Assembly: GCA_009760855.2 (NCBI GenBank)
Contig: WPIO01000131.1
Span: forward strand, 402,501-466,500
From: Cristatella mucedo
Lineage: Eukaryota; Bryozoa; Phylactolaemata; Cristatellidae
Length of the DNA: 64,000 nucleotides
Direction: 5' to 3'
Part shown: one piece after another, positions 22,828 through 36,600 of the stretch
How the letters are laid out: each line of letters begins with the position of its first letter
How positions within the stretch are numbered: the first letter of the stretch is position 1
Position numbers and translations under genes: made by a program
Notes under the pieces: generated by a model
The model's input: only the letters and a program-made list of their open reading frames with translations
The model's database searches: none
Told to the model about the DNA's origin: nothing

Positions 22828-23835
22828 TAATATGAATGGATAAAGTTCATCCGAGGAACCTCTGAAATATGGGGTACCTCAGCAATCTGTGCTTGGTCCG
22901 GTTTTTTCATAGTTTATACTCTCCCTCTTGCCAATGTGATTTCCAAGCACAATCTAGGCTTTCACTTCTATGCATATGACACTCAGTTGTACCTTTGCTT
23001 TGATCCCTCACAGCTCTTCAGCATGTCGAATTTTCTTAACTCCCTTGCCGGATGTATTGATGACCGCACGTGGATGGAAGCAAATGTTCTTATATTGAAT
23101 GATGATAAAACCAACTTACTAGTTATGGGCGAACCAAGTGTGATTCAGAAATTGAAAAGGCTAATGCTCAAAATCGTCTTTGTCAGCATATCTCCTGTCG
23201 AATCTACACAAAATCTAGGTGTCGCCTTCCAAAGTGACCTTTAATTAGATCTCCACCTCAGCTTCACAGTCGAGTCTGTTGCTAAAATTTGGGGGTGCTT
23301 AGACAAAGATACCACATCTAAGTGGATGCATTCACTTATGACATGCCGTCTTAATTCTGTAATTCACTGCTTTTCGGTCTACCGGCCCATCCCACGAGGC
23401 TAAGCATCGTACCAGTCGCTTTTCGGAGACTAATCGCTTACATATACCTCGTGCAAATCTCAAATCCTGTGGATACCGTGCTTTAGTTCGTATGCTCTCA
23501 AAGCCCGAAACTCAATCCCGACTTGTTTTACGACATCTTCTGATTTGTTCACATTGAAAACGATTCTAAAAACGCATCTATATTTCAGCATTCAGTGGTT
23601 CCATATGATTCGTCCGTTATGTGCTTATGCGTGCTGACATTGTGCATGCTGCCACGAACCAAATTTGCACGCTGACCCTGTGCAGTCGCCCATAAACATG
23701 CTATTCTTGTGGTTTATTGAGATTGATACAACTAACCGTTTGATCGTGCTTCCTTTGCAGCAAATGTAGAGCGCCTAGAAAGAGTAAGTTCTCTGAGGGG
23801 GTTAGACCAAATGTATTTCTACTAGTACTATTAGT
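22828..23835 (+). mobile_element. LINE-A copy with internal deletions
   Basis: It starts near the RT 'GVPQ' box (AATATGGGGTACCTCAG) and retains HFYAYDTQLYL (the YADD box mutated to YAYD) and the KLNDDKTNLLVMG-like region (frame 22936-23244). It then skips part of the thumb and ends in GCGCCTAGAAAGAGTAAG at about 23790. Confidence 0.88.
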
Positions 23836-24559
23836 ACTAATGCAAACATGTTAGCATAATTATTGCTAAGCACGAGTACATTGCCCCAAAAGAGATTACT
23901 TTCTGATGGTGCCATACGAAATAGTACTGTTGTCATTACACGATAATATCTACATAAGGGCGAAGTAGGTTTCAGGTCGAAGACGTCCGAGCGAAAGCCC
24001 CTGCGATTGCAGCCTCAAGGTGACCGGAAACGGTACATGGTATTTGTGTTTGATGGAGACAACATTCCATGCCTCACAAGAAAGGTAAAGATCGATGTCT
24101 TAGCTGTAGAAAGTAAAGAATTTTAAAGAAGTTAGCTGTAGTTGTTCAAAGTTATGCGTTATGCCGTTCTGCTGGGCCGAGATATGCATACGGTGTGACG
24201 AGGAGTCTCCGTCACATTCATGAATTCGATAATATGAGGAGTAACAGACCTAGCTCTCGAGTTACCTACGAACTCTGGGAGTAATAGACCTTGCTCTTGA
24301 GTTACCTATGAACTCTAGTGAATTTGTGAATTTGTATTCAAATTGAGTTCAAATCATTTGCCGACGCCTCCATAGCTAAGAATGTATATACGATCAACTG
24401 TGTTAAAATGTACACCGTGTCGCTACCTTACAATATCTTCCAGAAAGCGTTGAATGTCGCACAAGTGCGAGTTATTGGCAGTTTTGATTAAGTTTGATTA
24501 TTTGCCACAATGGTCTGGGTACCTTTTCTGAACTGGGTGCAAACCAATGGGATTTTAGA

Positions 24560-24978
24560 CTGTATTTCGCCAAGTCCAACTGTCGTACAAACCCCAAATT
24601 TCTCAGAGACCACGCCTTTAGTTCGTATGCTTCCAAAGCCTTGAATTCAATCTCGACTTCTGTCATGAAATCCGAAATCCCCTGACTTGACGGCATTTAA
24701 AAGAAATTAAAAATGGACCTAGTTATGACAGAATTAAGTGGGTCAATTTGATTTGTCCTTAATGTGCTTATGCGTGATGCGCTGACACTGCGTGGTGCCA
24801 CTAACCACACTTGTGTGATGACCCTGTGCATGTCACCCAGAACCACGTTATTAATGTTTATCAAGCATGCTACCACTAACCACTCGATATTGTTTCCGTT
24901 GCAGCAAATGTAAAGCGCCTAGAAAGAGATTGAGTTCTCTGAGGACATTTTTATCAAGTGCGTTACTATTATAATTAA
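24560..24978 (+). mobile_element. LINE-A 3'-end copy inside segmental copy 2
   Basis: From the RT C-terminal GACCACGCCTTTAGTTCGTA to GCGCCTAGAAAGAGATTGAG and TTATCAAGTGCGTTA. It is more diverged than the copy at 21891. Confidence 0.85.
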
Positions 24979-25459
24979 GTTCCATCGACAAAGTTCAAAC
25001 ATTTCCTTAACGGAAAGTTTAAATAACTCCAGGTTTAAAATAAAATAATGTCCCATTGCTTTTACACAAAAACTGAATTAGCTCTGTCATAGAAGCGTTT
25101 TAATGGGCTTAATTTTTACTGGGCTGGAAAATCTGTAAATATGATCAAAGTTTATGCACGAAAAAAATTACACATGGATTTAAATTACGTGTAGCTTTAA
25201 AGTTATTAAATTAAAAAGTAATTAAAAGTAATTTTAAAATATCGAGCGACCTGTGGCTTACTGCTGTGTGGAACTAAGCGCCGGCAAAGTATATATTTGG
25301 CTGTAGCATGCGAAACACGCACTGATAGACCTGGGCACGGACGGATGGAGGCGCCTCCGTCTACAATTGGAGAGTACTTGATCCAGTGGCTGTATAATGA
25401 GTTTTATTTTATCAAACGTTGTGCTTAGACCTAGGCACCATAAGAAACTGCTCTTCGTA

Positions 25460-25529
25460 GTTATCAACCAGCAAGGGTTATCAACCAGCAGGGTTATCAA
25501 CCAGTTATTAGTAAGGGTTATCAACCAGT
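25460..25529 (+). repeat. Minisatellite, unit GGGTTATCAACCAG, about 4 copies
   Basis: TTATCAACCAG occurs four times with short spacers, present only in segmental copy 2 at the Q/R junction. Each unit contains the short palindrome GGTTATCAACC, so single-strand hairpins are possible. Confidence 0.9.
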
Positions 25530-26389
25530 CAGCCGTGGCCGTAGCACGAATAAGGCTTTCATTCGCAACGTCTGGATCGCATGCAGCCATATCTGGGTGG
25601 CCATGTTTCTCAGCCAGCTCCACTATCTGGCCCCCCAGGTTTGCGATAGCAAGCGAAAATTGCAGCAGCAGGAGAGCGACTATGGAATGTCGAAGCCACT
25701 GGCACGTTAGCGCTCGCTACTTCTCGCTGACAAAGTAGATGAATCGTTTTCACCTGAACTTGTGGTGACGTGTTAGCCAAAGTGCTTGTAACCCACATAT
25801 CTTTCTAGCATCCGTCTACCGATGTACGGACAACTATTCCGGCTCACTTTACGGCTGCAGCCGCCGCCCTTGGTAACTAATAAGCACGACAAGGCGGGGA
25901 TCCACACGAGACAGAGTAATCGTGTGGCTAATGAAATCTTTTCGGCGGCGCTCGACTTGTCAATTTACACGTTGACGCCGCGCATGTCACCTATAATCAT
26001 GCAGTGCTTGCTGACATCGCGCATTTTTATAAATATTCATTTAAGCACGTTTCTTTCCTTATCCGCATACGCAAAGAGCCCAGAACGAGATAAAGATCGC
26101 TGAAGGCACAGCGCAAATGTATTACTATTGTTATGACTACTAAACATGTTGGCATTTCCTCTTAATGATACGTAGTGTGTAGAAAGAGATTAAGTTTCAA
26201 TGGCGCCATTCAAAATAATGCTGTAAGTATTATATGATAATACCCTCATAAGTGTGAAGTGCGTTTAAAGGTCAAAGACTCCGGAGCAAAAGTCTCCACG
26301 ATTGCGCCGTTAAGATTACTAGAAAAGTTGCATGCTATTTGCGGTTGATGAAGAGAAAATTACACGTCTCCTAAGAAAGGTACGAGCGG

Positions 26390-27330
26390 TGTCTTAGCTA
26401 TAGAAATTAGGAAATAGTAAAGAGGTTAGCTGGGGTCATTTGAAGATATGCAGTTATGCTGAAAATAAATATGCATGAGGTGCAACAAGCAGTCAAAAGC
26501 ATATACATTGAATTGGTAAGAGACCTGGCTCATGGGTTGTCTACGAAATCTCGTGAATCCTAGTATTGAATTAAAATCTCTGACTAGCGCCGAGATAACT
26601 AAGAATGTGTATACCATGAATTGCGGACGTGATCCTGTGGCTGTACAGCGAGTTTTATTAGATCAAATTTTGTGTAACTACGCAATTTAGGACACTGCTC
26701 GCCATAATAAAAGTCATCAGACAGTCAGCTGAGACCGTAGCACGAATCGGGTTTCATTCATAACGTCTAGGTGGCATGCAGCCAGGTCTGGAGGTCGCGT
26801 TACTCAACATGCGCGACTAGCTTGCCGCGGGTTTGTCAAGACAAGCGAGAATTGCTGGAGACCAACGCCCCGAATGCCGAAGCGAAGCGGCTGGCACTTT
26901 GATCGTCGCTAGTTCCCGTAGGCTAGGTATATGAATCTTGTTTGCCACGCAGAGCTGGTTTGACCCAGTGGTTAAGGTGCTCGCACCGACCGACGTCTGG
27001 CCGTCTGGCCGTGGGTTCAAGCCCCATGGCAACGGTGCCCCATGGCAACGGTGGAGGGAGCGTCTGAATAGAGATTAACCGTTCTCTTAGGGCGCTATAC
27101 AAAGGATTGACACGTCCTATTTGCGACGACGTGCTATCTAAAGTGCGCGCGCCCCGCATATTCGCCTAACACTAGCCTATCTGCGATTGGACAATGTTTC
27201 GGGCTCACTTTAGGGCAGCGGCAGCAGCCGCCATCGGTGACCAGCGCCCACGACAATGTCGAATGCCGCAGGAATCAGCGCAGTCAAATGGCCAATGAAA
27301 TACTTTCGTGGCGATGCTGGCGTCGGATTC
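26390..27330 (+). repeat. Segmental tandem repeat, copy 3 (partial)
   Basis: P (26393), a shortened Q (GATCCTGTGGCTGTACAGCG, 26630) and R (AACGTCTAGGTGGCATGCAG, 26760 to about 27320) split by a SINE. It ends about 240 bases before the signal-peptide exon of the Ig gene, so it may form part of that gene's 5' flank. Confidence 0.7.
26945..27110 (+). mobile_element. tRNA-derived SINE, family S2, with LINE-A-like tail
   Basis: A-box-like GTTTGACCCAGTGGTTAAGG and B box CGTGGGTTCAAGCCCC are followed by a 15-bp direct duplication (CCCCATGGCAACGGT twice). The tail TAGAGATTAACCGTTCTCTT AGGGCGCTATACAAAG resembles the LINE-A 3' end. It is inserted in block R of segmental copy 3. Confidence 0.85.
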
Positions 27331-27567
27331 TTTCCAAAACTGCGACGTGGATTTCTGGGAAATTAAATTTAGTAACGCTCATAACGGATATATATTCAGG
27401 TAGACCTTAATCATCCTGACTTAGTATAGCAGCCTGAAGGGGTAAGCATCGATGGACGAGCTGCAGCTATTTCGATTGCGACGCGCCAGCAGCCGTCCTG
27501 CGTTTTGCAGCCAATGTAGTTGTGTGATGTAGGAATTTTTCTGTCATCTAGAGACCTCACGATCGTG

Positions 27568-27631
27568 ATGTTGGCCCTCCTCCTGTGGGCTGCTGTCTTG
27601 ACTCTCAGCATACATGGTTCAAGCACTCAAT
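27568..27631 (+). CDS. Signal-peptide exon of the Ig gene
   Basis: ATG (G at -3, in-frame TAG 51 bases upstream) opens [17 protein letters not shown], a short n-region-free hydrophobic core with a likely cleavage after IHG. Donor CAAT/GTAAGT splits a codon after its first base (phase 1), exactly the phase required by exon A (T+CT gives Ser). The next downstream Ig exon is 5.6 kb away. Placement as the first coding exon rests on the leader, the upstream stop and the phase match. Confidence 0.6.
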
Positions 27632-30600
27632 GTAAGTTAGCGAACCGCGTCGAGAGCGAAGCTCAATGGCTGTGCCCCCCTTTCTCAGCCTACATTACCA
27701 ATTTCGTAGGCGTTCTCTTGATTGAACCGGTTTATGTAAGAGTCCGCGGTCGTGAACTTAGTAGCTTGAAATGCAGATCAGCGGTCCGCTTAGTGCAATC
27801 GCTGTCAGCTTCCATTGCGATATATCGCGACTCGCGTCTAACCGAAAAAGGAGGCTGGCCTGCTGACCTGGTTATTCTACAATCGCCTGCGCGCTCATAG
27901 AAACCGGCTGAATTTTATTCGGATACAAAAAAAGTAACTGCGATTAGAGATTACCATTACAGCTAATTCACGCGGTTGGCTTCCAAAAAAGTGTGGCTGT
28001 AAATTACTTGCTGATTGGAGTCGGACTAGCTAGTAAATCTAACGCTTGGGAGCCTGCCGCCAATGGTAAGCTGTAAAGACCAGGGGTACGCCAAGGTTGG
28101 CCCCCACCGCCGCCACTTGCTTAGACGACTGTGTACGACCTCACGCTACGTCTTTGTTAAGTAGTGATGTGATATTGCCAGGGCAGGAAGTCACATATTC
28201 CCGCAGTGGCTTTGTGAAATTTTTGCGAAGGTACACTCGATGGGACGTCGTCGCCGTGTCCGCGTTCGGCGTCCAGCTTGCCGAACGCGGAGACGAGGTC
28301 GTCTTCGCCGGGGTGGTGGGGGTGGGAAGCATTTCACTCGCCCCGCCTCAAGCATAGAAGTGTTTTGTTGTTATTGCAACTGCAGATCTCGAGGAGCGTC
28401 CGAGGTTAGTGTTTACTTGCTTCTTCGCCACATATTGCGGCCATAAAATAAGTATCTACCCAGTTTATTTTGCAATAATTAATTACCATTTTTATCGTGG
28501 TAACTTTATTGAAAATTCATCAGTGATAGCTGAGAGGGCGTCGATCGGAGCTCCAGTGCATCGAGTGAGCACTTACAAACCCTGCGTTCAGCTTACTAGC
28601 GCTTCACCTTGCTGCAGCCAGGCAACAGGCTACAGCTTAATTGCTACCACGTACAATACGGAAAGTGATTTTTAATCTAGGCTGTAGCTACAGCACTCAA
28701 GGAGAAGGAAATGTCTATGGATCACTGCTCGAGCGACTGAGAGTTGATTTATACGTTAATCCCTGGCACAGTCTCCCTAAAGTGTTGTTATTCGCTTTAA
28801 ATTGTGTCAAGAAAGTTTTTTGGGATATATTGGGCTATATTCGGCAGATCTCTTAGCTTAGCAAATGGATTTTCGAAGCACAGTGAATAGTTAATTTACT
28901 GCAAATCGGAAGGGAAACGCAAATCCCTATGATGTTACGTTGCACTGATTCTACGGCCGCAGAGCGTTTGCAACCACATAAAGTTGGCCTCAAACACGAG
29001 GTTGCTCATTTCATTCACTAAATCTAAATGTCAATGGAATGATCGTAAAAGTGGCCAGCTAGACGGTCATACTTGATGACAGTACGATTTTCGAGAAATT
29101 GGTGAGAAGATTTAAAAGATCTTCATCCCTATCCAGCAATATACAATTTACAACTGTCACGATTAAGGTTCCGTGTACTAAGTATTCTTGATAATAATTT
29201 TCACTGAAATAAAATTTTACTTCTACAGTCTTATTAGATCCCTTTGCTTGAGCATGTGTCAGCCACCTCTCGCTTCGCTACTTTGCTTTTCTATGCGCAT
29301 ATCTGAGGTCGTCAGTCTTCGTAGATGCGTATCTCTCAAATGCGACATTTAGTCACTAAATCTCAGGCCCAGTTTCATTCAATCGTAGAGCGATATTTAG
29401 ATTAATGAGAAACCAAATCGCCGCGACCGAGCATCGCTAGTGGGCCACTTATCGAAATTGGAACTTAAATATCTGCAGTGTTATAATAATAGTAATAATA
29501 CAATTGCATAGATTCCTCAGATAAAGAAATATATTTTTTTGTGCAATTTATTTTACTGCAATGGAAGTTTTTAATGTAACTAAAAAGTCGAGAGGTCTAC
29601 GCGGTCGAAGTGAGGATGCTCTTTTAAAATTGCAAAGGAATTTTGTTATTCCATTGTCTTAATTTACTTTTGGCAGAACTCAATGGTTGAGCTAGCTAGT
29701 TTCCCTGTCTCACCAAGGATCTTTGGTTGTAGGATTAATTTGATTTATTCTTCAGCTCAGTGATGTCGAGTTATTAATTGTTCATGATTTTTAAAATTGA
29801 TCGGCCTTTTGCTAAATTGTTAAGTTGAGTCTTACAGCTAGATTAACTTTCCAGCGGTATATTACAACACGAGAGAATAGGTTCAAAGTGTCAATATCTT
29901 ATGCCGCGTAGAGTATATATGCTGTCCGAAATAGAATAGTCAGGCAGTGGATGTTAATTTCAACGTCGCTAGGACTTCTGACATCTTACAGACCAACTAC
30001 AAACCAGCTGAAGGCAAGCAACTGCTGAGCGAAGGGATATAGCCAGATTTGTTATTGAGGGCTAACCGTTGCCTTTGAGGCTGTAGTTCGAGTTCTTCTT
30101 TGTCAATTCGTTCAAATTTATTAAAAATGTAATGGGTAATTAAGCACCTTCCTGAAAGTTTGCATTGGTGGTGAGTGTGAGTTCAAGTTCGGAGCGCGAA
30201 GCAGCAGCTCTCTGCTCTCTCTCCTAATAGGAACGCGCCCTTACAGGAAGACGTGCTTAGAATGCAAGACTATTTGATCAGTTTCGTAGCAATAATAATA
30301 TATTTGTACAGAGCCCTCACAGAACTCAATCAGTTTCTAGGCACGCCACATTTGCTGATCAAAAGACACCGCTCTGGGCGGCCTACCAAAGTGTTGTTAC
30401 CCAGACAGGTTCTTCCGCGGGTTTCAGAATGCGCTGTCGGTCATCGTTCAAGCAGCTTTCAATCGGTTCCAAGCCTATGCATCTCCATCTGTAACTCCAC
30501 AAAGCCACAAAGACCATGGGGTGTTACGCAGGAGAGTTTTGTACAGCGCACTCACAGCCTAAGCGGCTTTCGGTTCGCATTCGGTAGCCAACAGACTTCG

Positions 30601-33600
30601 TCTCACGCAGCAAAGAGAAAGTGGGAAGCATAGCAGAGTCAGGAGAGCAGTTGCGGTAGTGAGTAGCATGCAATTAGCAGCTCAGGACCGCTGAAAAGGA
30701 TGAGCCATAGTCGGCAGCAGCAAAGTAGTTGTCGTTGCGTAAGAAGCGAGCTCCACAGTCTAGGACCTGCAGAGCTAAAGCTTCTGTTAGCCCTGTCATT
30801 GAGTCTTTTCAGGATTCACTCTCACAATACGAAATGCATCTCCCTCCATTCAAATGGCTAGAGACTGTTGCTATCTTCCCATGCCTTACTGACTGTTTGA
30901 GCCTTTGCACAAACGTATGAGCGTGCGGTTTAGGGCATTTAAAAAATGGGACCGCTCTTAAAGAGGTAAAAATGCGATTCCTTTCAGATTATCCCAATCT
31001 GAAGTAGCTGGCACCACTGACACATCCGTCTAACAGCAGTTCTATTGGATTGAGGTAGGAATTCTTCCTCTGGAAGATTTAGTTGTGATAGCCGAGCTAC
31101 TGGGCTGTTAGAGGCGCAAAATGAACGCCACGGGCGAACTCTGGGCTCGAAGACGGCAGCAGACTCCATTGTACGAACTGTGCACACCCTTCAGGGCTAG
31201 AACGTGAAGCTCCACTCTTCTCATCCTGTCAACTGTTTAAACTATAGAGCCTTTGGTCTGAACCTTGCTTCTAATGCTTCATTATGATAACAAAAAACCT
31301 TTTTCATATCTGCTAGCCTTTTTCTATTAAATTGAGAACATTAGAAATGGGTGTTATATAGTGTTTATGCAGTATCAGTCCCAGCAAACTAGTGCGGAAA
31401 CGGCATACAAACAAGAAGTACGGGTTTTCCAACCAAAACTGACGCTTAGCTAAATAAATATGAATTATATGAATAATCCTAGAAAACTTTAACTAAGCAA
31501 TTTCTCAGAGAACTAAATCGCATGCTAGCAACTGTACATGCGCTGGAAAGTAGCCATGTCGTTGGCTAGTTATAGCATGGGTCCTATCAACTCGTATAAA
31601 CACAAACGATATCCGTCATTCAGTCAATGGTGTGAGAAAGCTTCCTTATGGATTTGCCGTGATGGTTCACTAGGTAAAGCTGTTTGCTTTTCACGACCTC
31701 GGTGCCGAGGTCGTGGGTTCGAATCCTGTGGTGGGCGATCCTTCATTACCACTGCAAGCAGCGGTAGTGATAGCCGTAAGGGCTCTCCTGTCGCTATGCA
31801 AAAGAGGCTATTAAATCAGCTTATATTTTTTAAACGGCGGTCTACATGAAGAGGGTCGTGATGAATATCGATAGCTGATCTCAGCCTTTTGGGGGGGGTT
31901 TGGATCTGAAGACGCGAGGCCTCCAAACCGCCCGTCGAGCAGCGTGCGCTTAGTTTGGTCGCTGCTTCCCGGAGAATTCTGAGTTTCCAGCTGATATATT
32001 GCCGGTCTATGCCTCGCAAACACCAAAAACCTAGAGCCGACTTGTGCAGGAAGCGTTTCGCTGCGGCGAGATTCGCCTCCACAGCGATTCCAAAGCAGGC
32101 AGTCCGGAGTAGAAGTTGCCAGTTGCAAAAACACAGCCACGATACTTGCCAATTGCCGCTGCTACACCAATAACACTCTTCCGGTGTGTAGTAATTCACT
32201 AAAGTCCAATAGTGAGTAATTACAGCCAGTAATCATGCAAAGAAAAAAACTTGTGGACCACCTGGGATGCGACTAAAATATCTTATAATATACTTACTGA
32301 TTTGAACGGTATCAACTAGGTGGGCGAAATGTATCACACTTCCCGGGCAATTGCTCAGGAATGTCAGTAACGGAGGCGCACCGATAATGCACTTATCTCA
32401 GGACGAAACAATTTCAATTCAAAATATTGCAGAGGATTCCTATTGCCATACATTTGGATGGATTGACCTTTTCAGCCCGGTAGCAGTTCCATAGAATTGC
32501 TGCCCGCAAAATATACTTAATACGTAGGGGCAGGCGGAGTACCCGAAACACTAATTAGTGCCAGAGATTAAAGATTTTCAGATACAGTTTAATCTACTGT
32601 TTATAATGTTTAGTGAAAGTCGGAATTTATGTCCACCGATGCTGAATTTTACGCGCTGATAAGCACGCAGTCTTCAGTGGTGAAATGTCTGTTACTACTG
32701 TCTCTGGCTGGCGACTAAGCGACATGCCCACCCCGCTCTGTTGTAGGTTTGTTGCATGCCTTTTCGCTAGATCTGATGAAATCAACCGTAGATGATAAAA
32801 ATGCGCATGCAGCACTTTATATTGGCAAGAGTAAGGATGGATGTTGAACCATTGATCGAAGTTTTTCATCAAGTAACCTCGCTCTGTCTATCTCAAGCGC
32901 TTTCACAATGTTAGAATATATGCGACTCTTCCCAGGATCCAGCGTAGAGAGTGCTGGTATCGGTCTACGGCCCGACAGGTGTCGCATAGCAACAGTGTCG
33001 GTTTTGTTATCCCCACAAATGAATCCTTGCAAGTGCTTTCTTAATTGTGCGGCCAAATATAGCACAAAAAAGCAGTGCCGTTACTTTACTAAAATTAGGT
33101 CGTTAGTCTAGTTTGAGGCTGAATGAATGAGCTTTCCTTCAATACTAACCGGCTAGAGCCGCCTCGGGTGTCGCAAGTTCCACTGTGTTCCTAATGTTGT
33201 CTGACTAGAAACCCGACATAATAGCATCTCTGCTGCACTCGTTGCAGCTGGCTCGACCCCAACCACTCCTAAAGTGACGGTCAACGGTAGAGAATCTGGA
33301 AGTGTATACACCAATACCGTGCTGAACTTGCTCTGCGAAGTCAGCGGCACCCCAGTTATAAGCTACACGTGGAAGCGAATCAATGGACTTCCAGCCACGG
33401 CCATCATCAACGGAAGTAAACTCACGTAAGTATCGGATCTGCTACAAAGGCACTGAGACATTAAAATGCGGATAGAGTTCATGAGTACCGGTGAAGGAAA
33501 AGAAGCCAAATAAGAAAGATGTAATGAAGTTTGTGTAAATATCCAACTGCTAAGAACAGTCATGTTAGCTGATACATCAGTCAGCCCACTGTCGCGAACA

Positions 33601-36600
33601 CAGTCACCGGGTGAAGGTAATGTGACCATTATTTCTTAAGCTCTCGCTTCATGAGGAATCATCACCACTCGTGGGTCACCTGGAATCGGGCTAATGATGT
33701 GTTCCGGGTCTTACGGGGGGGGGGGGGGGGGTTAAGGTGCTCCCTTTTGATGACACGGGTTAAAGGTCGAGTCCTGCAGTGTTCCATTCATTAAAAACCA
33801 CAGCAACCGTTAGTGATGGCGTGAAGGCTCTTCTATGGATATATAAGTGAGGCTGGTTAATCTGATAACCTCAGTATATGACAGCAGTATGTCACGCGAT
33901 AGCCTGCGTAGTAGCACACAAGACTGAAAGATGATTATTTGGCACATCAACCCGTATGTCCTTCTGCAGGTTTCCAAAATCAAAGTTCTTCAGCTCATTT
34001 AACACGGAAATTTCTGAAGATGAGACAGGTTTAAAGCACATGCTATTAATCTTTTACCATAGAGTCTTTGAAGCTAGGTACTTATGGACACGTAAATGTC
34101 TGCCACTTGTGTCCGCTGCCTGGAGCTGTACTTTCCTGCCTGATCAGAAAGTAATTGCAACTTCGTCAACCTTACTAATACGTACAATCGAGATGCATAC
34201 AATCGTTTTGTTATTTTGACTAAACATATTTCATGGACAGGTGTTTTAGCCTGGGTAAGTGAATTAGGAACCTTCAGCAACAGCCCAGCAATAGCAAGGG
34301 AACATCAAGATGCTCACGTTCACTATTTTAAGCATCGTATCTAGCCGTCCGTCTCACCCTTTCAAGCACTGGTTGTGAGACGCGTTGATTGAGTTCATTA
34401 GCCCTTCAATAAAACAGTTTTCCGATCTTATCGTGTGCTTCTGGAATAAGTATTCAGTACTTAGTAAGCCGTAATATTATGATACCTAATTATTCAAGGC
34501 GTCATTGACCTAATTTCTTGGCAGACACCTGGCTAAAGTTGACCAACTTTCACGCCTTCCATAAGTGAGGCCACGCTTACAGGTATGTCTTTCATTTATA
34601 CTTCAGAGTATGTCAAAACTTATGGTGGATAGGCCATGGCAGTCCGCCGTTCGTTTCTCTAAACCCGCCGTTTTCCAATTTCCTATAGTGAGTACCTCCG
34701 ATAGCAAGTTAGCAACGATTGCTCTCCAGGTACCAAGTCTTTATTATGTGTCAGATTGTTGTCATTCCGCTTTGGTTCCGAGTTCAAGTGACCATATCTT
34801 TCTCATAGCAGGTGATTTTAGTGATCATATCCTGACCAAGCTAGCGCCGTTTCTGCTCACTTCCATAAATTGGCTGATAATTATTTTTACTCTCAATTTT
34901 TGTAAAACAGGTCGAACACTGGATAAGACATTCTCTCACAAATGTATGCAGTTAGGCACTATCGCCAAATTAAGCACAACTGACCACTTCCAAATTTTAT
35001 TCAGTCTGCCATGTATGCCCCCATTAATATTCAAAATCATGTGCAAATTAGAAATAATAAAGGGACTTCTTATTGATGCTGTCGAATTAAAATAATTTCC
35101 TCACTATCGCTTCTCAATCCTCTGTTCACGGTGGGCGCAAACCCCCGACACTAGTCTGGCACGTCGTTAAAATCGCATTTGCCACGTTGCACACCTTATT
35201 GACAGTCAGTGGCTCCCCACGGTGTTGATTATCGATTTCAGGATATTGTTACGGAATTTATGTTCCTTAATTCTTTTTCTTCGCGTGCCCCTCTGAACGT
35301 TTTTTTGACATTTTAGGCAGCCTGGCGACCAAGCCTCGTACTTAAGTTCCTACTTTTCCATTCTAATAGACGATGCTGTTGTGCGACCACCACCATGTGC
35401 TCGGAATTTAGGTGCCGTCTTTGACAAGTACCTAGATTTTGAAACCTTTCTTAAGGAGACTGCTTTCACAACTAGCCATCACTTCGACCCCTGTCTAAGA
35501 TAAGAAACTGTCTTCTAAGGTGGCTTGTAAAATTTGTCTAGCTTCTTAGTTCTATCTCGGCTAGATTATCGTAAAACTCTTTTGGCTGGGCTACCAAATG
35601 AAGTCATTGCCGGCAGCAGCTAGCTATGAGTATGGCTGCAAGGCTATTTAAAACATCCTCCGAGGTTTGATTACGCGTCTTCTTTTCGAAAGAGCTAGGA
35701 TGGCTGCCGATTGAGCAAAGGATGCAGAGCAAAGTTCTTATGCTAACCCACAAGGCCCTCAAAGTTTACGTTCAGCTCCTTCATACCTAGCTGAACTGCC
35801 GCACCAGTTCCAGCCTCATCGTGCCCTCACGTCTGGTATGTACAATTTTGGCTGTTCCATCCCTCCACTTAAAGACCGTTGGCTACAGAAACCTTTAGCT
35901 TTGCAAAGGTCCGTGACGCTGGAACCTTCTTCTTCGGCGATTCTTGGGCAACGACAGCTACTCTCCTCCTGCCAACTGCGGCTGTTCTAATTTCCAGCCG
36001 TCCTGAGCTGCTACTTCCATGTTAATCGCTTCCGAAAAACTGCTCTCCTGACTTGGCTATGCTTCCCACTTTCTCTTTGTTGGGTGAGATAAAGTGTGTT
36101 GGCTACCGAATGCTTACCAAATGTCACTTAGGCTGTAAATGCGCTATACAAAGCTCTCCTGAGTAACACCCAACTAGTCTTTGTGGGTTTGCGGAGTTAC
36201 AGACGGAGGTATATCTACTCATCAAAGCTGCCTGGCGTCTCCTTGACCACGATTGTACTTCGTGTGATTCCAGAACCTAGAACTTACTCAAGAATGACGT
36301 CACCCAATCAATGATTTAAAATAAAAAATGAAATAAAAAAATGAAGCTAGAACCATACCTGTGTCTAACAGCCTTTTTCCGATACTTCTAGAATGTATTT
36401 TGTTGAAATTTGTGATGAGAATTTGCATGCCACTTTATTTCCGAAAAAGTGCGTAAAAACAAACTTTTGGGTCACAAGCTTTTTGGGATACCACAAGATG
36501 TTGGATTACAACTGTTACTATTTTCTACCGAGAGTGCACGATAGCAGGGATGAGCAGAATGAACCAAATTGTATGTCTGCACTTGCACGGCCGAGTTTCT

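Larger units (their letters stand above)
19730..24060 (+). repeat. Segmental tandem repeat, copy 1
   Basis: Blocks in order: P (TCTTAGCTCTAGAAAGTGGG, about 19730), Q (GCGACCTGTGGCTTACTGCTG, about 20380, partly repeated near 21630), R (AACGTCCAGGTGGGATGCAG, 22239 to about 22660), S (a short LINE-like terminus to about 22820) and T (GATAATATCTACATAAGGGC, to about 24060). LINE-A copies at 21891 and 22828 interrupt it, which explains its greater length. No coding function is seen. Confidence 0.75.
24090..26385 (+). repeat. Segmental tandem repeat, copy 2
   Basis: Same order P (24097), Q (25245), R (25560 to about 25970), S (25980-26130) and T (26130-26385), matched by eye to copies 1 and 3. A LINE-A copy (24560-24978) lies between P and Q. 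Copy-specific features are a CGCGACAACCAG-free Q and the small satellite at 25460-25529. Confidence 0.75.

Noticed and set aside
34565-35095. 176-codon frame as a possible extra exon of the Ig gene
   Set aside because: Its motifs match a LINE endonuclease, and the matching places in cassettes 2 and 3 have lost the frame.
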